Shown one piece after another: positions 44,194 through 52,602 of a DNA stretch of 64,000 nucleotides. Each line of letters begins with the position of its first letter. Positions within the stretch are counted from its first letter, which is position 1. This DNA is from Fimbriimonas ginsengisoli (GTDB taxonomy: Bacteria; Armatimonadota; Fimbriimonadia; Fimbriimonadales; Fimbriimonadaceae), in contig JACOSL010000026.1 in assembly GCA_016179045.1 (NCBI GenBank), forward strand, positions 1 to 64,000, written 5' to 3'. A program made the translations under genes and the position numbers. The notes under the pieces were generated by a model. That model did no database searches. It was not told where the DNA came from and saw only the letters and a list, made by a program, of their open reading frames with translations.

Positions 44194-45015
44194 ATGGAAG
44201 AGATCACCGCCGAATACGCGACCGAAGCCCTCGTAGCTTCCAGCGAGCTTCGCGCGATCCCGTGGGTGACGGTTGCGTGCAAGACCGACCTCGGCCGCGT
44301 GCGCGAAAACAACGAGGACAAGTTCGAGTACTTCGTCACGGAAGATCGGGCGGTGCTGGCTTCGCGAGGGCTGATATTCGTGGTATGCGACGGGATGGGC
44401 GGCCACGCGGCGGGCCAGATCGCGAGCGAGCTTGCGGCCAAGACGTTCATCGACGTGTACCTGCACCACCCGTCTACCGAGCCCGAAACCGCGATGCGCG
44501 CCGCCGTCGCCGCTGCCAATCGCTTTGTGAACGACGTGGGCCGCGCGGTGCCCTCGCGCAAGGGGATGGGCACGACCCTCAGCGTGCTCGTGCTGCTTCA
44601 GGATCAGGCTTACTTAGTGCAGGTGGGCGATTCGCGCATCTACCGGCTGCGAGGCGGCGAGCTTCGCCAGATGACTTTCGACCACACCTGGGTGGAAGAG
44701 GCGACCCGCAAGGGCATGATCACGGCCGAGGAGGCGGAAAACCATCCCTACCGGCACGTGCTCACCCGCGCGATCGGCACCGAGGAGGGCGTCGAGCCAG
44801 ACGTGTTCGTGGAGCCTGCTCAGGCAGGGGACGTTTACCTCTTATGCTCGGACGGGCTGATCAATCACGTCGCGGATGCGCAGATCGGCGAGACGCTCGG
44901 GCATGAGTCACCGTCGGACGCGGCTTGGAAGCTGGTCGGGCAAGCTCTTCAGGGCGGCGGCAGCGACAACTGCACGGTCATAGTGGTCCGGCTCGATCAG
45001 ATCGAGGCTGTTTGA
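44194..45015 (+). CDS. PP2C-family Ser/Thr phosphatase
   Basis: This 273-residue protein carries 'TDLGRVRENNEDKFEYF', 'FVVCDGMGGHAAGQIASELA', 'YLVQVGDSRIYRLRGGELRQ', 'YLLCSDGLINHVADAQI' and 'GGSDNCTVIVVRLDQ', a complete set of PP2C motifs with metal-binding Asp residues. It removes phosphate from Ser/Thr and probably opposes a kinase that acts on the FHA partner or the DivIVA-like protein upstream. Confidence 0.92.
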   Translation: MEEITAEYATEALVASSELRAIPWVTVACKTDLGRVRENNEDKFEYFVTEDRAVLASRGLIFVVCDGMGGHAAGQIASELAAKTFIDVYLHHPSTEPETAMRAAVAAANRFVNDVGRAVPSRKGMGTTLSVLVLLQDQAYLVQVGDSRIYRLRGGELRQMTFDHTWVEEATRKGMITAEEAENHPYRHVLTRAIGTEEGVEPDVFVEPAQAGDVYLLCSDGLINHVADAQIGETLGHESPSDAAWKLVGQALQGGGSDNCTVIVVRLDQIEAV

Positions 45016-45208
45016 GGCGTTCGCCCGCTCAGGTGCCATGCCCCGTCACGCGAAGCGTACTCTAGATACGAGTCTGGGAGCGGCGGAGGACGCCAAGGCG
45101 GTTAATTAGAGGCAACGTTTCTGGGGCGACGCCATCCATGGCTTCCCGCAGATTAAGCCTCCTGGGCAACAATCAAGAGTGAGAATAGGGCCGGCATTGC
45201 CGTACCTC
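45016..45208. other. Intergenic region without a visible gene
   Basis: A 193-bp gap between convergent genes. A short hairpin-like stretch with GACGCCATCCATGG is present, but there is no strong terminator and no repeat unit of the other families. Confidence 0.5.
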
Positions 45209-45628
45209 CTAGTGCCCCTCACCGAGCACCCGCTCGGCGAGGATGAGGGCGACGAAGTCGTCCACCGGATCGGGCGGCACCTGCAAGGTGGCGGGAAGCA
45301 GCCTGCGCCACCCACGCCTCGGGTTGTGCTCCCAATAGCGCTCGCGCGCGTGCATCGTCGTGTCGCGCTCATCGACCACGAGCACCGCCATGCTCGGCAG
45401 CACCTCGCGGATTTCGGTGACCACCTCCTTGGAGCGGGTCCCCGCGCCCACCACCGCCAGAGTGAAGGGAACGGAGGAGAAAGCCTCCAACACCTCGACC
45501 TCGAGGGCGCCGCGCGGCACGATCGCGCGCCAACGCAGGTGGATACCCCCCTGCTCGTCGCGCTCCACCACCGCCAGGCCGCATTTCGAGCTGCCAGGAT
45601 CGACCGCGAGCACCGTCTTGGCGTTCAT
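45209..45628 (-). CDS. YqgF / RuvX-like RNase H-fold protein
   Basis: This 139-residue protein has 'VLAVDPGSSKCGLAVVERDE' (first catalytic Asp of the RNase H fold), 'VVDERDTTMHARERYWEHNP' and a final 'DPVDDFVALILAERVL', which carries the last acidic pair. This is the YqgF order, though divergent. E. coli YqgF trims pre-16S rRNA, and other members resemble Holliday-junction resolvases. Its start overlaps the DUF3084 stop (ATGA), so it is the last gene of the Lpt operon. Confidence 0.7.
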   Translation of the reverse strand: MNAKTVLAVDPGSSKCGLAVVERDEQGGIHLRWRAIVPRGALEVEVLEAFSSVPFTLAVVGAGTRSKEVVTEIREVLPSMAVLVVDERDTTMHARERYWEHNPRRGWRRLLPATLQVPPDPVDDFVALILAERVLGEGH

Positions 45629-47064
45629 CGGATGCGGAATTCTAGCCGCAGCGGCCCGGAGGCGCGCGTCTCGTCCTGCGCCGCCGCTATGAGCGTGATC
45701 GTTTGGTCGGTGGCTTTGATCAGATTCACCAGCCTGTTTAGCTCCGGCAAAGTGACTTGGCCAAGCGTCTCGCTCGATTTCTCGATTGGGATCATCTTCG
45801 CATCGCGCACCTTCTGGGTCACCGTGTTCTGCAAGAAGGAGGTGACCTCCTCGAAGATTGCCTCGACCGTGTGCCTCCCGTTGATGCGCACCTCGGCCAC
45901 AGCTTGGCCCGCCTTGTACACGACCGGGTTTCGATAAGCGCGAACGTCCAGCCCAACCGGTTCACCGACGAACGTGTTGACGGGCGAGTAGGCAACGAGC
46001 ACGATCGGATCCCGCGCACCCGTCATTCCGCTCACTATGGCATCGCGTTGCTCCTCGGTGGTCACCCGGTGGCCGTCTTTGATATAAGGCAGCAGTCCCG
46101 CTGCGGGCAGGCCCTGCGGGCTCTTGGCCGCGCCTCGACCCGCCGCCGATTGCTCGGCCTTCGAGATCAATGCGGAGAGCAGAGCTCCAGCCTCCTCGCT
46201 GCTGAGATGAGCTCCGGCCGGAATCCGCGCGACCTCCTCGCCGCGTTGATAAGTGAGCGGTTGCAGGCGAAACGCGGCCACGTTCGTTTGTATTTCCTTA
46301 AGCAGCCTATCAAGCTCCTCGCGTTGACCTTGGATGGTCGCTTTGTTCTCGTCGATCCTGATTCGGTAGGTCTCAAGATCGCGCTCGAAGCCCTCCTTGG
46401 CCAGCTTTGCCTGCTCCTTCTGGAACTTCACGTCCGCGTCTAGTTGATCCTTTTGCGCACGAAGAGCCGTTTGCGCCCTGCTGAGCTTGAGGTTTTCGGC
46501 GTCGAGGTCGTGGTTGCGGCGGTAGCTGGCGTCGATGTCCTTCTTGAGGCTGTCGAGCTTGCGCGCGTAGTCGTCCGTCCTCGCCTGCGCCTCGGCGAGC
46601 TTGCGCCGCTGTGCGCTGAGCAAGGCGAGGGTCGATTGCACCTGCTTGGCGAGAGCGGCCACTTTTCGGCTCGATGCCTCGATCTCCGCGTTCGAGCGCA
46701 CGAGCCGCTCGCGGAGGCCGACGAGCTTGGCATCGGCCTCGCGGCGGAGCCGCTCGCGCTGCGCGAGCTCGGCGTCGAGTTGACGACGCTCCGCGTTCAA
46801 GCGGTCGCGCTCGGCGATGACGGCGGGCCCCTCGCGGAGCCAGATTCTCACCTCGGAACTGGCGACGAGGATTGCCCCAAACGTGAGCAGCGGGATGAGC
46901 GCGCCAGCCAGAGTGGTCAAAAGCTCGGCGGTACGCCGAGGTCGGAGGCCCAAAAAACTCAGCCGGCGCTTGCCAAGGTTGCGACCGAGCCGATCGGCAA
47001 GGAATGCGATCAAGCCTCCAAGCCCGACCATCAGGAACAACAGGGCAAGGCTCGTTAGGTTCAC
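45625..47064 (-). CDS. DUF3084 membrane coiled-coil protein
   Basis: This 479-residue protein has two N-terminal membrane helices (4-24 and 50-70, with 'RRLSFLGLRPRRTAELLTTL' between). Residues 80-265 form a long coiled coil. The C-terminal domain has 'VRAYRNPVVYKAGQAVAEVR' and 'VTLPELNRLVNLIKATDQTI'. This matches DUF3084, a family of unknown function seen in cyanobacteria and relatives. It lies 10 bp after the LptF/G gene, so a role at the envelope is likely. Confidence 0.75.
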   Translation of the reverse strand: MNLTSLALLFLMVGLGGLIAFLADRLGRNLGKRRLSFLGLRPRRTAELLTTLAGALIPLLTFGAILVASSEVRIWLREGPAVIAERDRLNAERRQLDAELAQRERLRREADAKLVGLRERLVRSNAEIEASSRKVAALAKQVQSTLALLSAQRRKLAEAQARTDDYARKLDSLKKDIDASYRRNHDLDAENLKLSRAQTALRAQKDQLDADVKFQKEQAKLAKEGFERDLETYRIRIDENKATIQGQREELDRLLKEIQTNVAAFRLQPLTYQRGEEVARIPAGAHLSSEEAGALLSALISKAEQSAAGRGAAKSPQGLPAAGLLPYIKDGHRVTTEEQRDAIVSGMTGARDPIVLVAYSPVNTFVGEPVGLDVRAYRNPVVYKAGQAVAEVRINGRHTVEAIFEEVTSFLQNTVTQKVRDAKMIPIEKSSETLGQVTLPELNRLVNLIKATDQTITLIAAAQDETRASGPLRLEFRIR

Positions 47065-47074
47065 GGGTCGCGCC

Positions 47075-48214
47075 TCAGAGATTCCTCCGCCACATGATTA
47101 CGCCCGCGAACAGGCTTCCGATGGCGAGGGGGCTGAAGCTTGCCAGGTAGGGCGGAATCTGACCCCCCATCGCGTACACGTTCATGAGGTTGGCGAGGGT
47201 GACGTAGCCGAAGATGATCGCGATGGACAGCGCGAAGCCGACGGCGGTGCCCGTTCGATGCCCTCGAATCCCCAGGGGCGCGCCGAGCAGGCCGTAGACG
47301 ATCGCCGCGAGCGGAAGCGCGATCTTGTTCCAGTACCCGTACTCGAGGTTGGCGATCTGTTCCGTCGACACCTGCATCTCCGCCTTCGCCTTGCGTATCT
47401 GCTCCAACACCTCCGTCATGCTGAAACTATCGGTATCGCGCCCCCTCGCGGCGAGAAGGTTTTCGGGGGTCAGATTCAGGCGCGGGACCTCGCGTGGCCA
47501 GGCCTGGTCGTCGATGTGGATCACGGTTCGACCATCGGCGGACGTGAGGGTCGCGCCGCCCCGGATGCGCCACCCGCCGCCTTGTTCAAACTGCGCGGAA
47601 TCGAACTCCAGCTCCTTTGCTTGAAGCGTGGATGAGGCGTGGCCGCGCTTGTCGTAGGCCACGACGGTGGCCTCGCGAAGGGTTTGCGTTCGCAGGTTGA
47701 AATCCGCCGCCATCATCTGACCGACCAGCCGCCCGCTTTGGTAGATAGGCTGGCCGGCGGGCTGCATCGCCTTGACGTCGAGCTTCTTTGCGATGTCGGC
47801 TTGAAGGGCGATGAAGCGGATGTTGGCGGTGGGCACGAGCGTTTCGTTGAGCGCGAAGGCAATGGCAGCCACGAGGAAGGCGAACAGAGCAACGGGCCGC
47901 ATCATCCGGTACACACTCGCCCCCGAGGCGCGAAGCGCCACGCCTTCGCTGTCGGAACTGAAGCGCCCGAACGCGAGCAGGGTGGCGAGCAGGACCGCCA
48001 TCGCGAAGGTCTTGACCATCACCGAGGGGATGATGAGCGCGGTCAGCTCCAACACGGTCGCGGTCGCGACGCCGTGCACGACGTAATCGGTGAGGCGAAA
48101 CAGATACGTCGCGGCGACGATCAGGACGGTGAACATGGCGACCCCGAAGAGCCACGGGCCAACCAACTCCTGGATGACGAGCCGGTCGATCTGCCTGAGG
48201 CCGAGAAAGCGCAT
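47075..48214 (-). CDS. LptF/LptG-family LPS export permease
   Basis: This 379-residue protein has three N-terminal membrane helices, then about 180 residues of periplasmic beta-jellyroll, and three C-terminal helices, as in LptF/G. It has 'QIDRLVIQELVGPWLFGVAM' at the start and 'YGYWNKIALPLAAIVYGLLG' before the last helices. With LptB it extracts LPS from the inner membrane. E. coli uses an LptF-LptG heterodimer; only one gene is here, so the partner is elsewhere or the protein forms a homodimer. ATG 48214 overlaps the lptB stop. Confidence 0.88.
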   Translation of the reverse strand: MRFLGLRQIDRLVIQELVGPWLFGVAMFTVLIVAATYLFRLTDYVVHGVATATVLELTALIIPSVMVKTFAMAVLLATLLAFGRFSSDSEGVALRASGASVYRMMRPVALFAFLVAAIAFALNETLVPTANIRFIALQADIAKKLDVKAMQPAGQPIYQSGRLVGQMMAADFNLRTQTLREATVVAYDKRGHASSTLQAKELEFDSAQFEQGGGWRIRGGATLTSADGRTVIHIDDQAWPREVPRLNLTPENLLAARGRDTDSFSMTEVLEQIRKAKAEMQVSTEQIANLEYGYWNKIALPLAAIVYGLLGAPLGIRGHRTGTAVGFALSIAIIFGYVTLANLMNVYAMGGQIPPYLASFSPLAIGSLFAGVIMWRRNL

Positions 48215-48966
48215 CAGGCGTCGCCATCCTCCGGCCAATCGCCCGCCTCGCTGCGAAATTGCTGTCCCAGGTAGTGCTTGCGCACGTGCTCGTCGGCGGC
48301 GATCTGGGCGCCCGTCCCTTTGGCTATGATCTCGCCGTCGATGAGGATGTAATTCCGGTCGGTTATTCGAAGGGTGGCGGACACGTTGTGATCGGTGATC
48401 AGGATCCCGATCTCGCGCGCCTTGAGGGCGAACAGGATCGACTGGAGTTCCTCGATCGTCACCGGATCGATGCCGGTGAAGGGCTCGTCGAGGAGGATGA
48501 ACTTAGGCTCGGTGGCAAGCGCCCTCGCGATCTCGACTCGACGCCGCTCGCCTCCCGAAAGCACCGCCGCCTGTTGGTGGCGAAGTTTGGAGATGTGCAG
48601 TTCGTCGCAAAGCTTGGTGATTCGGCTTTCGATCGCATCTCGGGCGAGCCCCTTTAGCTCCAGCACGAGCCTTAGATTGTCTTCCACGCTCAACTTCCGG
48701 AACACGCTGGGCTCTTGCGGCAAATAGCCGACGCCGGCACGCGCCCGCAGATGCATAGGCCATCCGGTCACGTCGGTGTCGTCGAAATGCACGGTCCCGC
48801 CGTTGGGCCGCACGAGCCCGGTGGTCATGTAGAAGGTGGTCGTCTTACCCGCGCCGTTCGGCCCAAGCAGCCCAACGATCTCGCCTTGCGTGATTTCGAA
48901 GCTCACACCGCGCACGACGGTGCGCTTCCGGTAGCTCTTTACGAGATCGCGCGCGACGATCTTCAA
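48214..48966 (-). CDS. lptB: LPS export ABC ATPase LptB
   Basis: This 250-residue protein carries Walker A 'GPNGAGKTT', Q-loop 'GYLPQEPSVFRKLSVEDNL', signature 'LSGGERRR', Walker B 'FILLDEPF' and the switch His in 'ILITDHNV', in the LptB pattern. The ORF extends upstream, but homology starts at 'KIVARDLVKSYRKR'. TTG 48966 overlaps the lptA stop (TTGA), so it is the likely start. It powers LPS transport. Confidence 0.94.
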   Translation of the reverse strand: MKIVARDLVKSYRKRTVVRGVSFEITQGEIVGLLGPNGAGKTTTFYMTTGLVRPNGGTVHFDDTDVTGWPMHLRARAGVGYLPQEPSVFRKLSVEDNLRLVLELKGLARDAIESRITKLCDELHISKLRHQQAAVLSGGERRRVEIARALATEPKFILLDEPFTGIDPVTIEELQSILFALKAREIGILITDHNVSATLRITDRNYILIDGEIIAKGTGAQIAADEHVRKHYLGQQFRSEAGDWPEDGDA

Positions 48967-49736
48967 CCCTTGCCACGCTCGCTGTATCGGGTCTGTCCCG
49001 GCTCGCCGGTCAGATCGATGCCTACCGGCTGACGGTCCGCGTCGAGCGTGATCACCGCCTTGTCGGCGTGCGCGTCCCCCGCCATCGCCGGATTGTTTCC
49101 GGTCAGAACCACTTCGCCGCTGAGGGTCAATGTGGCGGGGCTCGATACCAAGTCCGCGTCGAGTCGTCGGCACTTGCCGTCTAGGGTGAGCGGCTGGCCA
49201 TCCGAGCCGACGCGCTTCATCTGCAGGCTCACGTTGCCGGTCAGCGTTGCGGTCCGCAGCCCTTGTTCCCCTACCACAAGGGCGCCAAGGTCTCCCTTTG
49301 CACTGGAGGACTCGCCCTTGCCGGGGCCTTGTGACTCCATTCGCGAGCGTCCGGTCAGTTCAATCCGCGTGACTTCGCCCTCACGGTCGATCACGGCGGT
49401 GTCGCTCCAGCTCGTCACGGTCTGGGCGCCCTTGATTTGCACCACCTTGACCGAACCAGTCAGCACGGCGTGGGTCAGCCGGAACTTGCCTTCGAGGCGC
49501 TGGGCGTCGCCCTCCATCTGCTGACAATCGACCTCGACGTTCTCCTCCTTCCAGGTGCCATGCAGCGGCTTGCCGGCGCCCTTGAAGTGCATGTGGTCCT
49601 TGTCCCCCATCCGGCTTGACCAACTGGTGAAGTTGCGAATCGTCATGTTGCCCGACTTGTCGCTGAAGTTGATCCTCGTCTGGGCGAAGGCGACGGCCGT
49701 TGCGCCAAGGAAGGCAAGGAAGAGGGTGGATTTCAT
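48963..49736 (-). CDS. lptA: LptA/OstA-like periplasmic protein
   Basis: This 257-residue protein has a signal peptide ('STLFLAFLGATAVAFAQTRI') and repeated beta strands with the OstA rhythm: 'VEVDCQQMEGDAQRLEGKFR', 'AVLTGSVKVVQIKG', 'LDGKCRRLDADLVSSPATLT', 'LSGEVVLTGNNPAMAGDAHA'. LptA bridges the periplasm and carries LPS. It is longer than E. coli LptA (185), so the bridge segment may be longer. It overlaps lptC and lptB by 4 bp each. Confidence 0.8.
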   Translation of the reverse strand: MKSTLFLAFLGATAVAFAQTRINFSDKSGNMTIRNFTSWSSRMGDKDHMHFKGAGKPLHGTWKEENVEVDCQQMEGDAQRLEGKFRLTHAVLTGSVKVVQIKGAQTVTSWSDTAVIDREGEVTRIELTGRSRMESQGPGKGESSSAKGDLGALVVGEQGLRTATLTGNVSLQMKRVGSDGQPLTLDGKCRRLDADLVSSPATLTLSGEVVLTGNNPAMAGDAHADKAVITLDADRQPVGIDLTGEPGQTRYSERGKG

Positions 49737-50272
49737 TTGGATTGGAAGGTGTCAGGCGTGCTGATCGAGCGTAGGTCGGGGGTGGCAAGCAGCTCTTGGA
49801 ACTCCCCAAGGGTGTACCCTGGATTCTCCAGCCGCACCGCGCCCTTGGCCCGCAGGAAGCCCTTAGTCGGGTCCCAGATGAGTTCGTCGCAAGTCATAGT
49901 CGCAACGGGATCTTTCGAATGCACTACGACATGGACGCGCAGAACGAGAACTCCGGAGCCCTTGCTGGCATGCCCCTCGTTTGCCTCGAAGGTGCTGGCG
50001 GCTTGTCCGTCTCTGTAAATCGTGCCCGTGACCCCTTGCATATCTGCTCCCGGGCGCTGGCCTTCGCTGTAGTCCATGCGGGCCGTCTTCCAACGGACGG
50101 TCCAAATCGGCGCCCGCTTCGGGTCATCCGACATCTCGGTGAGATCGCCCGTCGTCGTGTTCACTACCTGTTGAGGGAGGGGCTGTTCGGGCTGGCTGGG
50201 CGCGGGAGCGGAGGCTCCGCCTCCGCAACCTGCGAGGGCCAGAGCTACGAGGAGAGGACAGGCAATACGGAT
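49733..50272 (-). CDS. lptC: LptC-like lipoprotein with ATC start
   Basis: This 179-residue protein shows a lipobox in 'ACPLLVALALAGCGGGASAP' and then LptC-like strands ('WTVRWKTARMDYSEGQRPGA', 'ATMTCDELIWDPTKGFLRAK', 'AVRLENPGYTLGEFQELLAT'). It probably passes LPS from the permease to LptA. There is no ATG, GTG or TTG near the signal peptide. AGGAGG (minus strand, 50281-50286) lies 8 bases before ATC 50272, which suggests a rare ATC start. It overlaps the end of rlmN by 28 bp. ATT at 50266 is the alternative. Confidence 0.7.
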   Translation of the reverse strand: MRIACPLLVALALAGCGGGASAPAPSQPEQPLPQQVVNTTTGDLTEMSDDPKRAPIWTVRWKTARMDYSEGQRPGADMQGVTGTIYRDGQAASTFEANEGHASKGSGVLVLRVHVVVHSKDPVATMTCDELIWDPTKGFLRAKGAVRLENPGYTLGEFQELLATPDLRSISTPDTFQSK

Positions 50273-51324
50273 GGCCCGTGCCTCCTGGCAAAGCGTCCCA
50301 CATGCTGGCCGGCAAGCTGCCCGCAAGCAGCCGCGATGTCGTGTCCGCGCTCGACCCGCTCGGTCACGTTCACACGTTGCGCCTCGAGAATGCCTCGGAA
50401 AGCACGAACGCGCCCTCGGTCGGGTCGCTTGAAGCCCTCGCCCGTGTCCACCCAATTGAACGGGATGAGATTGACCACCGACGGAACGCCCCGAACTAGG
50501 CGGGCGAGAGCCGCGGCCTGCTCGGGCGTGTCGGTGATGTCGCCGATCAGCAGATACTCGATCGTGATCTTTCGGCCCGTAACGCGTTGGTAGCTTCGCA
50601 TCGCGGCCATGACCTCGGCCACCGGCCACTTGTGGTTTACCGGCATGAGCGCGTCGCGCACTTCGTCGAGAGGGGAATGGAGCGAGAGAGCCAAGTGGAT
50701 TGGCAGCTTCGCCTCGGCGAGAGCCTCGATCTGAGGCACGATCCCAACGGTGCTGACGGTCAAATTGCGATAGCTCATGCCGACCTCGTCATGGAGCAGG
50801 CGCAGGGCTTTGAGAAGGTTCGGCAGGTTGAGCAGGGGCTCGCCCATGCCCATCATCGCCAGATGCGAGATTCGGCGGCTCGACCGTTGCTGGAGCAGGA
50901 GGACCTGGCCAACGATCTCGCCCGCGGTTAAGTTGCGGTCGTAGCCTCCGAGCCCGGTGGCGCAAAACCGGCACCCCATCGGGCAGCCCACCTGGGTCGA
51001 GACGCAGCAGCTGACGCGGTCCTCGTACGGAAGCAGCACGCATTCGACCACTTGGTGGTCCCCGCCATGCACCAGAAGCTTGCGCACTCCGTCGCTGGAT
51101 TCTAGTTCGCTGGCGACTTCGAGAGGCATGATTCGCGTGCGAGCGGCTAAGTTCTCTCGCAACTCGGCGGGCAGGTCGGACATCTGATCGAAATCACTCG
51201 CGCCGCGTTGGTAGATATGGCGAGCGATCTGCTTGGCTCGCAACGGGGCGTCCGGCCTGGGCTCAAGGAGGGCGGCCAGTTCGCTCCGGTCCGCGCCGAC
51301 AAGGCTCAAGGTCGGCTCAGGCAC
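50245..51324 (-). CDS. rlmN: 23S rRNA / tRNA adenine-C2 methyltransferase RlmN
   Basis: This 359-residue protein starts at GTG 51324. It has the radical SAM motif in 'TQVGCPMGCRFCATGLGGYD', then 'MGMGEPLLNLPNLLKALRLL', 'STVGIVPQIEALAEAKLPIH', 'SLHSPLDEVRDALMPVNHKW' and the acceptor cysteine late in the protein ('DIAAACGQLAGQH'). RlmN methylates A2503 of 23S rRNA. It heads the Lpt operon in this genome. Confidence 0.95.
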   Translation of the reverse strand: MPEPTLSLVGADRSELAALLEPRPDAPLRAKQIARHIYQRGASDFDQMSDLPAELRENLAARTRIMPLEVASELESSDGVRKLLVHGGDHQVVECVLLPYEDRVSCCVSTQVGCPMGCRFCATGLGGYDRNLTAGEIVGQVLLLQQRSSRRISHLAMMGMGEPLLNLPNLLKALRLLHDEVGMSYRNLTVSTVGIVPQIEALAEAKLPIHLALSLHSPLDEVRDALMPVNHKWPVAEVMAAMRSYQRVTGRKITIEYLLIGDITDTPEQAAALARLVRGVPSVVNLIPFNWVDTGEGFKRPDRGRVRAFRGILEAQRVNVTERVERGHDIAAACGQLAGQHVGRFARRHGPSVLPVLSS

Positions 51325-51396
51325 GCTTGCGAGTGTACCAGTGGAGCCTGGGCCTCGATCCGCGCCAACGGCTCGCTCCGGGGTACAAGGAAGCTT

Positions 51397-52602
51397 GTGC
51401 TCATTGGACCCTTTGGAAGAGCAACCTGTGCGTTGGCCGCATGCGTCTGGCTGGCCGGTGGCCCCGCCTTCGCGCAGACCGCAATCGAGCAGCCGCCTCC
51501 GCAGATCGCCTTCGAGCCTTGGCGGGTCGTCGGGCCTGCGGGCAAGGGCACCGAGATGGTCGCCACCTTCCCAAGTCCGGTGGCCAGCCCCTATCCGGTG
51601 AACGACACGGTGACCCTTCGCGTTTTCCTTCCCCCAAGTGGGCCGGCCCCCGTGGTGCTGGCGCTCCATTATTGGGGCGCCACCGACCTCCGCGCCGAGC
51701 GCGCCCTTTGCCTAGAACTTGTTCGCCGCGGTATCGCGGGCGCGTACATCAGCCTGCCGTACCACCTGGAGCGCACTCCAGAGGGCAGCCGTTCCGGCGC
51801 GCTCGCGATCCAACCCGATCCCAAAGCGCTCATCGACACGATGACCCAGGCGGTGCTCGATGTTCGACGCGCGGTGGACTTTTTGGCCGCTCGGCCGGAA
51901 ATTCGAACCGATGCGATGGCGATAGCGGGCACGAGCCTTGGCGCGATCGTCGCCTCAACCGTGTTTGGACTAGAGCCTAGATTCGGCGCTGCGGTGTTCA
52001 TGCTGGGGGGAGCGGACCTCGCCCACATCCTCTGGCATAGCTCGCGCGTGGTGGCCGAGCGAGAGGCCATGCGCCGAAACGGCTTTACGGAGGAAAGCGT
52101 GCGCGACGAATTGGCGTCGGTCGAGCCCCTCCGCTTTCTGCCCAGTCGGGCGAATTCGCCCGCATTGGTCATTCGAGCCCGGTACGACACCGTCATCCCG
52201 CGGCACGCTAGCGACGAGCTCAGCGCGGCCCTGCCTGCCTCGAAAACCGTCTGGCTGGATACCGGGCACTATGGAGGCGTGTTTGTCCAGCGCCGCCTGC
52301 TTCGCGAGGCTGCCTCCTTCTTCGATGCCTTTTTCAGCCGCCGGGCTTACACCGCTCCAGAGCGCATCTCCGCGCCGACCGCGCGAATCGGCGTCGAGCT
52401 TGCCACCGAGGACGGCGCCAACGTCGCCCTCGGTCTCGATGTGGCGCGGCCCGGGGCTCATTCGCTGCAAACGACGCTACTCCTGACAACCAGAGGTTTG
52501 CGGCTGTTCCTTGGTGTACCCCTTGAGAAGGGAGTATCGGCGGGCTTTGTGCTTAAACCGGAGCGGCCCGGCGTGGGCCTGCTGTGGAGTGTTGTCTTGT
52601 GA
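51397..52602 (+). CDS. Secreted alpha/beta hydrolase
   Basis: This 401-residue protein starts at GTG 51397 with AAGGAA before it. It has a signal peptide ('ALAACVWLAGGPAFAQTAIE'), then an alpha/beta hydrolase core: 'VVLALHYWGATDLRAERALC', nucleophile 'AIAGTSLGAIVAS', acid 'LVIRARYDTVIP' and His 'LDTGHYGG'. A C-terminal beta domain of about 80 residues follows. The fold resembles acyl-peptide or acetyl-xylan esterases; the substrate is unknown. It overlaps the GNAT gene. Confidence 0.75.
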   Translation: MLIGPFGRATCALAACVWLAGGPAFAQTAIEQPPPQIAFEPWRVVGPAGKGTEMVATFPSPVASPYPVNDTVTLRVFLPPSGPAPVVLALHYWGATDLRAERALCLELVRRGIAGAYISLPYHLERTPEGSRSGALAIQPDPKALIDTMTQAVLDVRRAVDFLAARPEIRTDAMAIAGTSLGAIVASTVFGLEPRFGAAVFMLGGADLAHILWHSSRVVAEREAMRRNGFTEESVRDELASVEPLRFLPSRANSPALVIRARYDTVIPRHASDELSAALPASKTVWLDTGHYGGVFVQRRLLREAASFFDAFFSRRAYTAPERISAPTARIGVELATEDGANVALGLDVARPGAHSLQTTLLLTTRGLRLFLGVPLEKGVSAGFVLKPERPGVGLLWSVVL

